Source: DAOPXV01 sp035352535 | GTDB taxonomy: Bacteria > Muiribacteriota > UBA9980 | Direction: 5' to 3' | Assembly (NCBI GenBank): GCA_964545075.1 | Contig: CAZJFS010000047.1 | Coordinates: forward strand, 1-25,868 | Length of the DNA stretch: 25,868 bases | Shown here: positions 15,559-24,645 of the stretch, one piece after another | Numbering within the stretch: the first letter of the stretch is position 1 | Layout: every line of letters starts with the position of its first letter | The notes under the pieces: generated by a model | Database searches by the model: none | What the model saw: only the letters and a program-made list of their open reading frames with translations | Told to the model about the DNA's origin: nothing | Translations under genes and position numbers: made by a program

Positions 15559-16170
15559 TCATCCCCTTAGATCGACTATATTCTTCTGGGCCGCCTGTTC
15601 CTCAAACACAAAATTTATTATGGCTTCGCGGTCGCTTTCATTTATTTCCAGGAAAGATATCCCTGTCATAAATACCATATCGCCCTGATAATCACGCCGC
15701 TCCATTCGCGATATTTTGCCCAAAGCATAAATAGGCGCGACATCTGGTATCTCTATTTGAAGATTTAAAATTGAATTGAGATGGGGCATTATATCATAAA
15801 CAGCGCAAAGTATGCCGCCCCCGGATATGTTAATAAGTTTTGTCTGAAAAGACGCAATATCTTTTTTATCGCCCTTTTCATGAACGCTGACGACTATTTT
15901 ATCAAACCGCTCGCTTGACTGAGCGCCCTTTTCCAGCTCTTCCATTTTTGTTGAAAGCCTGAAATGCTGGCGCCTTTGATGTTCCTCGGAACTCGCCGCG
16001 TCCGATAACACCAGAGTTATATTCGCGTCCATCTTCTTTTCGATGATCTTCATGGTAATGACGCTGACCTCGTTATGGCCGATGAAGTTTATCGAAATAA
16101 AATCGCCGACTAAAAGAGGAATGATGTCACCGCGGCTATTTCTGGGCGGAACGCTCATCACTAACTTCAT
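15559..16170 (-). CDS. PilZ-domain protein (predicted c-di-GMP receptor)
   Basis: 203 residues. The N-terminal part (about 15-60) resembles the YcgR-type beta-barrel that precedes many PilZ domains. The PilZ domain follows, with the two c-di-GMP-binding signatures intact: R-R-Q-H-F-R at 66-71 (R-x-x-x-R) and N-I-S-G-G-G at 114-119 (D/N-x-S-x-x-G). There is no signal peptide or membrane segment, so it acts in the cytosol. YcgR proteins slow the flagellar motor on binding c-di-GMP; with motA/motB about 9 kb away on the same strand, this is a plausible but unproven role. It is the first gene after a consensus promoter and a roughly 140-nt leader, with AAGGG 8 nt before the ATG, and probably heads an operon with yvcK and queA. 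Confidence 0.85.
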   Translation of the reverse strand: MKLVMSVPPRNSRGDIIPLLVGDFISINFIGHNEVSVITMKIIEKKMDANITLVLSDAASSEEHQRRQHFRLSTKMEELEKGAQSSERFDKIVVSVHEKGDKKDIASFQTKLINISGGGILCAVYDIMPHLNSILNLQIEIPDVAPIYALGKISRMERRDYQGDMVFMTGISFLEINESDREAIINFVFEEQAAQKNIVDLRG

Positions 16171-16318
16171 AAAACATACCCTTATAATTTATTTCCTGCT
16201 ATCTTACCTTGCTCGCAACTTGCGAAAAAGGCTTCCAACACGCTCATATAAAGCCCGCGGGAACGGTCCCGGCAATCGTTACTAACCGAAGCCCGAAATC
16301 CGCGTATAATTGGCTGGC
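16171..16318 (-). promoter_or_regulatory. Long structured 5' leader of the PilZ-yvcK-queA unit
   Basis: About 140 nt lie between the predicted transcription start and the PilZ start codon, with no ORF of note. In the transcript, GGCTTC (16288-16293) can pair with GAAGCC (16230-16235). The latter is followed directly by five U, like the 3' arm of a terminator. Between them is a small hairpin (CGGGA/TCCCG, 16258-16271), and just after is another (CGCAA/TTGCG, 16214-16224). This may be an attenuator or riboswitch-like leader. It does not show a c-di-GMP riboswitch or another class I can recognise. Confidence 0.45.
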
Positions 16319-16347
16319 ATTATAACACAATAAGCGATATTTGTCAA
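16319..16347 (-). promoter_or_regulatory. Consensus sigma-70 promoter upstream of the PilZ gene
   Basis: TTGACA (16342-16347) and TATAAT (16319-16324) are separated by exactly 17 bp: both hexamers match the housekeeping consensus perfectly. Transcription would start near 16312 and run toward the PilZ gene. It lies between the end of the giant TPR gene (16391) and the PilZ gene, and divides the two transcription units. Confidence 0.88.
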
Positions 16348-16390
16348 AAAAACGGGGTGGGCGTCAGACATGTTTTATGAAGTTTTCATT

Positions 16391-19300
16391 TTATTTAGGT
16401 ATCTTTGGAGTCACCCTTTCGATCGACTCTATGATCTCGCGTCTTCTGGGCGTATTCGGGAACCTGTCGAGCGCTTTCTGATAGGCGTCTTTAGCCTTCT
16501 GATAATCGCGCTTGGCGTTTTCATATATCCATCCTATCTCCACCTGAGCGTCCGGCGCGTTCTCATGATCGAAATACTTGTCGGTCATAAGTTCGAAATC
16601 GGCTATGGCCGCGTCATAATCCTTCATATAACGCTCGTTCACCAGACCTTTTTCATACTGCGCTTTTTTCGCATAAAGCGAGTCCTGATACCTCTCGACC
16701 AGTTCCCTGAACGTATCGATCGCATAAACATATTCACGTTTTTCAATGTACATCTTGCCGAGCATATATCTGACGTATTCGGTCTTATCGTATTGCGGGG
16801 ATTCCTGGACAATTTTCTTATAATAGTTCGTGGCTTCCTCGACATTTTGCGCCATTCGATACATTTCGGCCAGCTTCAACGCTATGTCGTAATAACGTTC
16901 AAATTTAGGGTAATCATCGACTATTCGCTTCAAAGCCTCGGCGGCCTTGTCCGCCTTCTGCCCCTGCTCATAAAGCCTGGCTATCTCTATAAGATAGTTA
17001 GGCAGCTTCGGGTCCTTTTCCGGCCTGGAATCTATCAAAGCCTGAAGTTTTTCGATCTTCTTTTCCGGATCTTTTTCCTGGGCTATTTCTATCTCGGCCG
17101 AAGACAGTGAAATTTCCCCTGTGGTAAGGGCAATTTCGAAAGTTCCCTTCGCCTGCTTAAGCCCTGTTTCCTTCGTGGCGAATTCATCTTCTTCATCCTT
17201 CAGGCGATCGTGGATCGTAACGAACTTGTCCGCCGAAGCGAGTATCTGGGCGACACGGTCTTCCGACGTTTTAACCCAGCGCGATATAGGAAAATAAAAT
17301 TTGACCTTGCGATAGGCCTCTATGCACTCGTCGCGCTTTTTCATAAGTTCATAGTCCTCGCCTATTTTAAACTGCAAATAAGCCAGGAAATCCGTGTTTT
17401 CAGGTTGGTTTTTAACGATGAACTCGCGGTAGAGCGCTATAGCTTTTTCAGGTTTTTTTATTTTAGTTTCGTAAATAAGGCCGAGAGAGGTTATTCCCTG
17501 TATAAGCTTTTCCTCCGACAAATCCATGCTGATAAATTCCCTGTAATATTTGGCCGCGTTGTCATAATCTTCGGCCTCGCGCTCGTATAACCTCGCAACG
17601 TAGTACATATAATGGGCGTTATCAGGGTTTTCTTCGTCCATGTCAATCATATCCAGAAGGCTTTTAGCTTTTTTATCGACATCGAGTTTTTTAAAGGCTT
17701 TTTCAATATCCGGCGAAACCTTAAGCTCGGCGACGACCTCGCGCAAGCTCTGCACCGCCGAAAAGCGCTCTTCTACCTCATCCTCTTTATAAGTGGACTG
17801 CAGCAGAAGCATCGCGTCCTTATAAACTTCTTCATTCTTGCGGCTGTCTTTTATTTTTTCCAGAAGGGCTATGCCGGTTTCTTTTTTTGAAAGTCTGGAA
17901 ATGGCCAGATCAGCCGCTTTGTACCTTACCTCGTTTTCCGCCGTGCATCCGGGGAATCTGGCCAGAATATCCATAAGTTCATCATAAGCAAGTTTATATT
18001 CGTTCATTTTCTCCGAATATATGCGCGCCGCGTCCAGCTTATATTTTATTTCCTCCTGGTCGCCGCTTATATATGATGCGCATTTATTAAGATAAGATAT
18101 AGCCTGCGCGTTATCGCCCAGGTTTTCCTCGTATATTTTCGCGTTCTCGTACATAAGGTCAAGGCTCTTTTCCTCGCCGATATTTTCATTTATAAAACGG
18201 TCGTTTTCATCTATTTTCTGGTATTGTTTTATTTTCTCCGATAGCTTGTCGGCCTGATTAAAGTATTTCGGAAGTTTTTCCTTCATCCGGCCGATAAGAA
18301 AATTTGCCTTGCCGTATTCACGGCGTTCGCGAGCCATAAGAGACGAAAGCCTTTCATACGCGGTATAAGCTATCTTCGAATATTGCGAATAATCGGCTAT
18401 GACCTTTTTATAGGTTTCGACGGCCTTGTCGAAATCATGGCTGTCCTCGTATGATATGGCGAGATAAAGATAGACGATCGGCAGTTTTTTTGATTCGGGA
18501 TTGTTCTCGATATAATTAGAATATTTGAATGTCTTGGAGGATTTTAACGGAGCAAGTTCCATCTCGGCGCGGAGCTTATAAGTTTCCTCGTCGATATTCG
18601 AAAGCTTGCGTTCGATCGAAAGCCCGCCTTTTTTAAACCATGACGGCTCGCTTATGCCTATATCCGAAAGGTCCACCGGCTTTTGAAACCACGAATATTC
18701 GCCGGCCTGTCTTAAATTCGAACGTTTTTGAAACCACGAAACGTCTTCGTAAACCGGCCTTGATGCCTTTGAGAACCATGACGCCTCTTCTTCTATCACG
18801 CCGTCTTCGCCGCGGGTCGAAACGTCTTTAAAGCCGTCTATTATACCCAGGGAAGTATCGTAAATACCCTTGAAAATCGAAGTTTCTTCGCCGCTTTTTT
18901 TCAAGGAATTTTCCGATGTGGCAAAATGGTCAGTTTCAAGGGTTATTTCATCGGTTTTACCGGAAGCTTCCTGGTTATCGCCGGTTTCCTTATGAGAATA
19001 TGCCTTTGTGGCCTTCAAATAGTTCTGAAGCGAATTAAGGTCGATATTTAACAGGTTCGCTATCTTGGCGTCAAGTTTCTCATTGCGCGCCTCGTTGGGA
19101 TATTTACTCATTATAAGGCTATAGCATTTAAAAGCATTTTCATAATCCTTAAGGTTTATAGCGTATATTATTCCCGCCTTAAACATTGACATCATTTGTG
19201 ATTTGGAATGGACATCGTTCATCGCTATAACTTTTTCATAATAATCGACGGCGTTCTTGTAATCCTTTTCGTATTCTTCAAGCGATTTGCCCAGGGCGTA

Positions 19301-21622
19301 TAGTATTTCAGGTTCGGCCTTCGTTCCCGACGCGGATGAAGCGAGCTTTTTCAACGCTTCTATTCCTTTTTCCGTTTCCTTGAGGCCTTCTATCTGTATC
19401 TGGGCCGAACGCATGTCTATCAGAAGCGTTTCTTCGGTATCGGTGACGACCTTTTTTATCTCGCCCAACGTGTTCATGGCTTCCTTGAAATTGCCGACGA
19501 ATTTTTCTTTTTCAAATTTTTCCTGCAAAACGGAAAGCAGCTCGTCGCTTTTTTTCTCGCGCGCGATGATAACTTTTTTATTTATTTCCTCAAGATTTTC
19601 TTTATAATGGTCCGCCAAAATCTTATCCAGAGCGTTTTCAAAATACATGGACCCGGGATAATCCCTGACTACTTTTTCAAACAGCTCAAGCGATTTTTCA
19701 GGCTTTTTAGATGTTTTTTCATAACTTTCGCCAAGTTTAAAAAGGACCTCGTCTTCGCGCATCGGAACTTTTTCACGAAGTTTTTCAAGTATCTTCGGCA
19801 CTTCGGATTCCTTTTTAAATACCGGCTTTGAATAAAGAGCGGCCAGATCTATTCCCGCCTGGAAAACCCATAGCTGGTCGCGTCCCTCGTCTATAAGCCT
19901 GTTATAATATTTCACCGCGGCGTTGAGATCCAGAAGATTATTCTCATATATCCGGGCGATCTGATACATCACCTTATCGGCTCGCGATGATTTAGGGAAC
20001 TCTTTTAAAAAGCGCTGATATGCGTTTATGGCGCTTTCATAATCCTTGAGATCCTCGTCGTATATTCGCCCTATCGTATATAATGAATATTCGGCCTCAG
20101 GGCCGCCGGCCGCCTGCGCGACGATCTCTTCGTGGGTCTGAATTGATTTTTTATATTGATTGCTTTCATAATATTTTTTTTCCTTCGAGTAAAGCGCTGA
20201 ATAGGTTTTATTGAATGACGAAGGCAGCTTGAGATTTACGAGGTCTTCGAAATCACGTTCGCGGCGCATCTGTTTAATGTTCTTCTTGACGCTTTTATAA
20301 ATAAGGGAGGCGGAGGATGTGTCCGAATAGTTGTTGATAAGAAGCAGGGCGGCGCGAAAAGCGCATTCTTCGGCGTAAAACTCGTCCTTTCTTATAAGAT
20401 AGCCCAGCATATACGCTGAAACGGCGTTATCGAGAGGAGTTCTGATGCCGTCATTCTTTATGTCCGCGAGATAGTTGTCAACGCCGGCTTTAGGCTTTAT
20501 TTTTACTTCGGATGAGCTGGCGACCAGTTCCACCGAATACTGGTGTTCATAATAATAGCCGAGATAATAAGCGGAAAGGTTGGCGACGTCGTCGCCGCAT
20601 GATGCCTCAAGGACTTTTTTATAAGACTGCATGGCTTTTTCAGCTTCGACCTGCGGGGAATGGAACTGGCACAAAAGTCCGTAAATCAGAAGCCCGGTGC
20701 GCTGCGTCGCCTCGTAATTTTTAGCGTAATCCGATTTTTCATCAAAAAGCCTTTTCAGCATTGTTTTTGCCGTTTCGACATCCGAAAGGTCATACGCGAA
20801 TATAAGCGACATGCTTAAAAGCGCGTCGAATTTTTTCAGGCCCGCCGGATATTCGCTCAATACCCGCCTGTAATAAAGCGTCGCCATGTGAGCGTCCAGC
20901 AAATGAAATCCCTTGAAGTAACCGACGAGATAATCGATGGTATTGCTCTGTGTAAATTCATATCTTTGCGCGGCCTGCTTATATGCCTCGATTATGCTCT
21001 CAAGGGTCGTAAGCGTCTGGTTATAGATTCTGGCGATGCGAAATATAATCTCCTCGCGCTTGCCTTCTGAAATTTTCCATTTGTAATAATCCAGATAATT
21101 TTCGATAGCCTTATCCTTCTGGTTCAACGCCAGATAACATTCGCTGATGCGCTCTTTTGACAGATAGGAATATTTGGCGCCCGGAAACAGGCCGATAAGT
21201 TTCTGATAATTTTCAATAGCCGCTTCAAATTCTCCCGAAAGTTCGCGTATAAGGCCTAATATAAAAAGGGAATAAGAACGTCCGGCCTTTTTACGGTCTT
21301 TTTTATAATCCGAGATTATATTTTGAAATTCTTTGCGCTTTTCAGATGTCAGCGTTGAAACATAAAACTTCTTAAACACGTCGACTTCTGACGTGGAGCC
21401 GGAAATTTTACGGGAGGCGGAGGATTTTTTAGCGCGGCCCTTATCGCGGACTGATTTTTTTTTCGGGAACGCCGAAAGCGAATCCGCGGATGTATCCGCA
21501 TGGACGAGTGAAACTTCGGACGATTGCATTTCTTTTGAAACCAGAGGTGAAGCCGAAAAAAACGTTAGAAAGGAAAAAAGGAAAAATATTAACTTTATCG
21601 AATATTTCTTATCGCATGACAT
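16391..21622 (-). CDS. Giant secreted TPR-repeat protein with central S-W-F-x-K motif array
   Basis: 1743 residues. An N-terminal signal peptide (hydrophobic segment about 10-27, cleavage near S-A-S) points to export; there is no lipobox. After a basic Ser/Lys-rich spacer (about 45-75), TPR and TPR-like helical repeats run to about residue 870, many of the YbgF/BamD kind with the pattern Y-x-x-x-I-x-x-Y-P. A linker of about 150 residues, probably disordered, carries four S-W-F-x-K motifs at residues 948, 962, 977 and 994. A second TPR block runs from about 1040 to the end, with a less regular stretch at about 1500-1550. No catalytic motif was seen. Such repeat solenoids act as protein scaffolds; a periplasmic or outer-membrane complex is inferred. 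It lies 46 bp after the HerA-TPR gene, probably in the same transcript. Its partner is unknown. Confidence 0.85.
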   Translation of the reverse strand: MSCDKKYSIKLIFFLFSFLTFFSASPLVSKEMQSSEVSLVHADTSADSLSAFPKKKSVRDKGRAKKSSASRKISGSTSEVDVFKKFYVSTLTSEKRKEFQNIISDYKKDRKKAGRSYSLFILGLIRELSGEFEAAIENYQKLIGLFPGAKYSYLSKERISECYLALNQKDKAIENYLDYYKWKISEGKREEIIFRIARIYNQTLTTLESIIEAYKQAAQRYEFTQSNTIDYLVGYFKGFHLLDAHMATLYYRRVLSEYPAGLKKFDALLSMSLIFAYDLSDVETAKTMLKRLFDEKSDYAKNYEATQRTGLLIYGLLCQFHSPQVEAEKAMQSYKKVLEASCGDDVANLSAYYLGYYYEHQYSVELVASSSEVKIKPKAGVDNYLADIKNDGIRTPLDNAVSAYMLGYLIRKDEFYAEECAFRAALLLINNYSDTSSASLIYKSVKKNIKQMRRERDFEDLVNLKLPSSFNKTYSALYSKEKKYYESNQYKKSIQTHEEIVAQAAGGPEAEYSLYTIGRIYDEDLKDYESAINAYQRFLKEFPKSSRADKVMYQIARIYENNLLDLNAAVKYYNRLIDEGRDQLWVFQAGIDLAALYSKPVFKKESEVPKILEKLREKVPMREDEVLFKLGESYEKTSKKPEKSLELFEKVVRDYPGSMYFENALDKILADHYKENLEEINKKVIIAREKKSDELLSVLQEKFEKEKFVGNFKEAMNTLGEIKKVVTDTEETLLIDMRSAQIQIEGLKETEKGIEALKKLASSASGTKAEPEILYALGKSLEEYEKDYKNAVDYYEKVIAMNDVHSKSQMMSMFKAGIIYAINLKDYENAFKCYSLIMSKYPNEARNEKLDAKIANLLNIDLNSLQNYLKATKAYSHKETGDNQEASGKTDEITLETDHFATSENSLKKSGEETSIFKGIYDTSLGIIDGFKDVSTRGEDGVIEEEASWFSKASRPVYEDVSWFQKRSNLRQAGEYSWFQKPVDLSDIGISEPSWFKKGGLSIERKLSNIDEETYKLRAEMELAPLKSSKTFKYSNYIENNPESKKLPIVYLYLAISYEDSHDFDKAVETYKKVIADYSQYSKIAYTAYERLSSLMARERREYGKANFLIGRMKEKLPKYFNQADKLSEKIKQYQKIDENDRFINENIGEEKSLDLMYENAKIYEENLGDNAQAISYLNKCASYISGDQEEIKYKLDAARIYSEKMNEYKLAYDELMDILARFPGCTAENEVRYKAADLAISRLSKKETGIALLEKIKDSRKNEEVYKDAMLLLQSTYKEDEVEERFSAVQSLREVVAELKVSPDIEKAFKKLDVDKKAKSLLDMIDMDEENPDNAHYMYYVARLYEREAEDYDNAAKYYREFISMDLSEEKLIQGITSLGLIYETKIKKPEKAIALYREFIVKNQPENTDFLAYLQFKIGEDYELMKKRDECIEAYRKVKFYFPISRWVKTSEDRVAQILASADKFVTIHDRLKDEEDEFATKETGLKQAKGTFEIALTTGEISLSSAEIEIAQEKDPEKKIEKLQALIDSRPEKDPKLPNYLIEIARLYEQGQKADKAAEALKRIVDDYPKFERYYDIALKLAEMYRMAQNVEEATNYYKKIVQESPQYDKTEYVRYMLGKMYIEKREYVYAIDTFRELVERYQDSLYAKKAQYEKGLVNERYMKDYDAAIADFELMTDKYFDHENAPDAQVEIGWIYENAKRDYQKAKDAYQKALDRFPNTPRRREIIESIERVTPKIPK
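18629..18781 (-). repeat. Fourfold S-W-F-x-K peptide repeat in the TPR protein linker
   Basis: The motifs S-W-F-S-K, S-W-F-Q-K, S-W-F-Q-K and S-W-F-K-K start at residues 948, 962, 977 and 994, spaced 14, 15 and 17 residues apart. Codons differ between copies (TCA or TCG for Ser, TTC or TTT for Phe, AAA or AAG for Lys) and the intervening residues are unrelated. The repeat is therefore held at protein level rather than being a fresh DNA duplication. Confidence 0.85.
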
Positions 21623-21668
21623 AAAAGTACACTTCCCGGTTTTTTATATAATTCGAGTTTATCTTTTT

Positions 21669-24626
21669 TTATTCGCGCCCGAATGCTTTATTCTGGCAGA
21701 ATTCGGCTTTATCGTAATCGCCCATTTCCTTGTAAGTGAAGGCGCGCGAAAGCCATACCTTGAGATCGCCTTTCGACAGCCGTTCCGCGCGGTCGTATGC
21801 GTCGAGCGCCTCGTCGTATTTTTTTTCCATGGTGTAGATCTCGCCTTTTATTATGTAGCCTTCCTGCGAACCCGGCCTCGATTTCATGAATTGCTCGATG
21901 CATTCGTAGGCTTTTGGCAGGTTCGATGTTTTTCTATACCAATCCGCTTTTTTCAAAATGACGTCCGGGTCCTGAAGCGCGGTCATGTAGAGATGACTGA
22001 ACGCGTCTATGGCCTGCTGGTATCTGTTGAGTTTTTCATAGCATAAGCCGAGATCGTAATAATATTTTTCATCGGGGGCGAATTCGATTATCTTTAAAAG
22101 CAATTCCGCCTGTTTTTCGAGCTCGCCGAGCTTTGAATGATTCTGAGATATAAGGTACATCGCTTCTTCCGACCTCGGATTTATCTCCGTGGCGGCGCGA
22201 TATGAAGCGAGGGCTTTTTCCTGGTTTCCCAGAGCTTCATATATGAGGCCGCGAGTGGTCTCGATAAGGTCGGCGCCCGCCGAAACGCGCGGAGCCATTT
22301 CGACTAACTTCATAGCGTCTTCTTTTTTCCCGGAATCAAGAAGCGCCCTGGCTTTAAAGTTGTAAATATTAATGTTATGCGGATTGACCATGGAAAGCCG
22401 CGCGACGGTCTCGGCTACTTTGTCGGCCTGCTTTTCGGAATAATAAAGCTCTGCGAGCCTTGTAAGCGCTTCCTCGTCCGAAGGGTTCGCGGTTATGACA
22501 TCTTCAAGGCACGCCACGGCCTTTGAATTTTCCTTGAATTTAGAATATATGGAGGCCAAAAGCATCTCGCATTCGACGTGGCCCGTGCCGCTTTCGGCGG
22601 CGAATTTTTTAGCTTCTTCGATTATCTCGAGGCTATGGGCATACTGACAAAGATAATAGTTGACCTTCGCCTCAAATAATTTATACCTGTAACGGACTTC
22701 CGGGGATGTCGCGGCGGCGAACGCTTTTTTTACTGACGTTTCCGCGGCGAAAAAATCCTGCAAAGCGGTTTGTATCTTCGACATCAGATAATAACCCTCG
22801 TCCGAACCAGGCTTTAACACTATATGTTTCTGAACATTCTGAAGCGCCTCTGCGTTCCTGGCGGCCAGATTCTGTATCTGAGCGATACGGTAATACGGCT
22901 CCGAGTATTCCGCGTCGGCCTTAACAGACCGCTGATAAAACTCGAGCGCGCGGTCCTGATGCCCGCCAGCCATAGCGATCTCGCCCATGAAATAATAGGC
23001 CTTCGCCTGCGAATAATCGTTGTCTTTGGATTTCAATATTTTTTCAAAACACAAAAGCGCATCTTTGTATGCCCCCTGGCCGAAATAAGCTTCGCCGAGA
23101 AAGCCCGTGGCTTTGGATGAATCCGGCGATTTTTCAAGTATCTTTTCGAACGAGGCGGCTGCGCCTTTGTAATCCTTTCTGGCCATGCAGTTGGCTCCGT
23201 CGAGAAGATCGTCCGCGAAGAACATGTGCTTTTTGAGTTTTACGAAGTCGTCATACGTTAAAACTTTATGAAACGTCAAAAGCCATCTTTCCTTGAAAGC
23301 GCTTATCGTGCCGTCCTTTGATTTCACGATGAAATCGCCGGAACCCGCTGATTTTAAAAAGTTTTCATAACTTTCGATAAAATATGGAGTGGCCGATATG
23401 CCCTGTATGACCTTGTCGCGATCGGCCTTCGTCAAAAGTTTTCCGATATACCACGTATGGCAGTTCGTCAACCCGCGGTAATCTATATCACCCGGATTTT
23501 GAGTCGAAAGGACGCAGCAGAGGCCGAACGCCCTGCCCTGACGGAGAAGCAGATTTATCGAGCTTTTGCTTTCATTCTGAACCGGATCGTCAGGGAAAAA
23601 CGAAAGCTTTCCGCCGCCGATCTCGTCGATATAAAAAAGCGCGCGCGGCTCCTTAGAGTCGCCGAGTTTTTTCATCTGGTTAAAAAGCGTTACCGCGATA
23701 TTCGAAAGTATGAGATTTCTGTCGTCAAAATTTTCAAGGAATGAAAGGTTGAAAATATATACGTTGGTCTTATCCTCCGGAGTTTTTGAAAGATCGACGA
23801 GCGAATTTATCACGCGGTCTATCGATTCGCCTTCGTACCATAGCGATTCGGCGCCTATGAGAAGCGTGTTGAGGCGTCTTATGAGATTCATTTTTCGCTC
23901 GTCCGAAATAAATTCCTTGACCTTGAGCATGCCTATCCGGTCGAAAGGGACGTCGTAAATAGCTTTAATAAGGCTTATTATCCCTGACTTTCCTTCAAGC
24001 TCCGCGTTGTTTTTGTAGAGATGAAGGACGGCGGCTTCCATCAGATTCTTCTCCTCGTGCATCGAAAGAATGGCGTTCTCGCCGAAAAGGCGCTTTAAAA
24101 TATTTGAAACCTGATTCGCGATATGATTGAGGATCGTTTCCGGCTCTATTCTCATGATCTCTTCAAAATTTCCGGGGGGCGACGTCAGAAAAGACATTGA
24201 AACAGGTTCACAAACGCGGCTTTTGGGCGTAAATATTCTTATGTTCGCCTTGTTTCTGAACGACTGGATGTCGCTTATGCCTAATCCTGAATTCGAAAGC
24301 ATGTGCTTGAACTCGGCTATATTTTTTTTGATCTTTTCTTTCTGGTCCTCGTCCGAATAACCTTCGACATAATCGGCCAGCTCGTTTTCAGAAAGGTCGA
24401 AAAGAGGGATTTTCAGTGAACTGAGATCGCCCTTGAGATCTATTATGACGGCCGGAACTCCCGTTAAAACGGCTTCCTCGAGTATGCATTTGCCAAGGAC
24501 TGTCTTTCCGGAGCCGGTGGAGCCGCAGATAAAAACATGCGTCGTAAGATCACGGTTATTCAAACGATACCGGTCCGCGGTTGTTTTTCCGGATCTGAGC
24601 ATCCTTCCTAAATACATCTGCGACAT
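21669..24626 (-). CDS. HerA/DUF853-like P-loop ATPase fused to a C-terminal TPR array
   Basis: 985 residues. Residues about 1-470 form a HerA-FtsK-type ATPase: Walker A G-S-T-G-S-G-K-T at 35-42, I-D-L-K-G-D-L-S-S-L at 62-71 (the D-x-K-G-D-L signature of DUF853/HerA-like proteins), Walker B A-L-F-Y-I-D-E at 329-335, L-L-L-R-Q-G-R-A-F-G around 359-368 with a likely arginine finger, and S-T-Q-N-P-G-D at 374-380. Residues about 475-985 are consecutive TPRs, about a dozen or more, unlike standard HerA. There is no signal peptide or membrane segment, so it is cytosolic. HerA proteins are hexameric DNA translocases, usually paired with the NurA nuclease, which is not seen here. AAGGAG lies 8 nt before ATG 24626. 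It sits between a small secreted protein (19 bp) and the giant TPR protein (46 bp). Substrate unknown. Confidence 0.87.
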   Translation of the reverse strand: MSQMYLGRMLRSGKTTADRYRLNNRDLTTHVFICGSTGSGKTVLGKCILEEAVLTGVPAVIIDLKGDLSSLKIPLFDLSENELADYVEGYSDEDQKEKIKKNIAEFKHMLSNSGLGISDIQSFRNKANIRIFTPKSRVCEPVSMSFLTSPPGNFEEIMRIEPETILNHIANQVSNILKRLFGENAILSMHEEKNLMEAAVLHLYKNNAELEGKSGIISLIKAIYDVPFDRIGMLKVKEFISDERKMNLIRRLNTLLIGAESLWYEGESIDRVINSLVDLSKTPEDKTNVYIFNLSFLENFDDRNLILSNIAVTLFNQMKKLGDSKEPRALFYIDEIGGGKLSFFPDDPVQNESKSSINLLLRQGRAFGLCCVLSTQNPGDIDYRGLTNCHTWYIGKLLTKADRDKVIQGISATPYFIESYENFLKSAGSGDFIVKSKDGTISAFKERWLLTFHKVLTYDDFVKLKKHMFFADDLLDGANCMARKDYKGAAASFEKILEKSPDSSKATGFLGEAYFGQGAYKDALLCFEKILKSKDNDYSQAKAYYFMGEIAMAGGHQDRALEFYQRSVKADAEYSEPYYRIAQIQNLAARNAEALQNVQKHIVLKPGSDEGYYLMSKIQTALQDFFAAETSVKKAFAAATSPEVRYRYKLFEAKVNYYLCQYAHSLEIIEEAKKFAAESGTGHVECEMLLASIYSKFKENSKAVACLEDVITANPSDEEALTRLAELYYSEKQADKVAETVARLSMVNPHNINIYNFKARALLDSGKKEDAMKLVEMAPRVSAGADLIETTRGLIYEALGNQEKALASYRAATEINPRSEEAMYLISQNHSKLGELEKQAELLLKIIEFAPDEKYYYDLGLCYEKLNRYQQAIDAFSHLYMTALQDPDVILKKADWYRKTSNLPKAYECIEQFMKSRPGSQEGYIIKGEIYTMEKKYDEALDAYDRAERLSKGDLKVWLSRAFTYKEMGDYDKAEFCQNKAFGRE

Positions 24627-24645
24627 TTAATGGGGCTCCTTCATT

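Noticed and set aside
16171..16318. c-di-GMP riboswitch in the leader of the PilZ gene
   Set aside because: The context is tempting, but the conserved GEMM core and its paired helices are not seen. Only generic stem pairing is supported.
16370..17110. Open frame of 246 codons on the plus strand inside the giant TPR gene
   Set aside because: It is the antisense shadow of a real gene, with Phe/Arg/Leu-rich composition and no recognisable motif.
21393..22046. Open frame of 217 codons on the plus strand across the junction of the two TPR genes
   Set aside because: It is antisense to two well-supported coding regions and crosses their intergenic gap. Composition and lack of motifs argue for a shadow.
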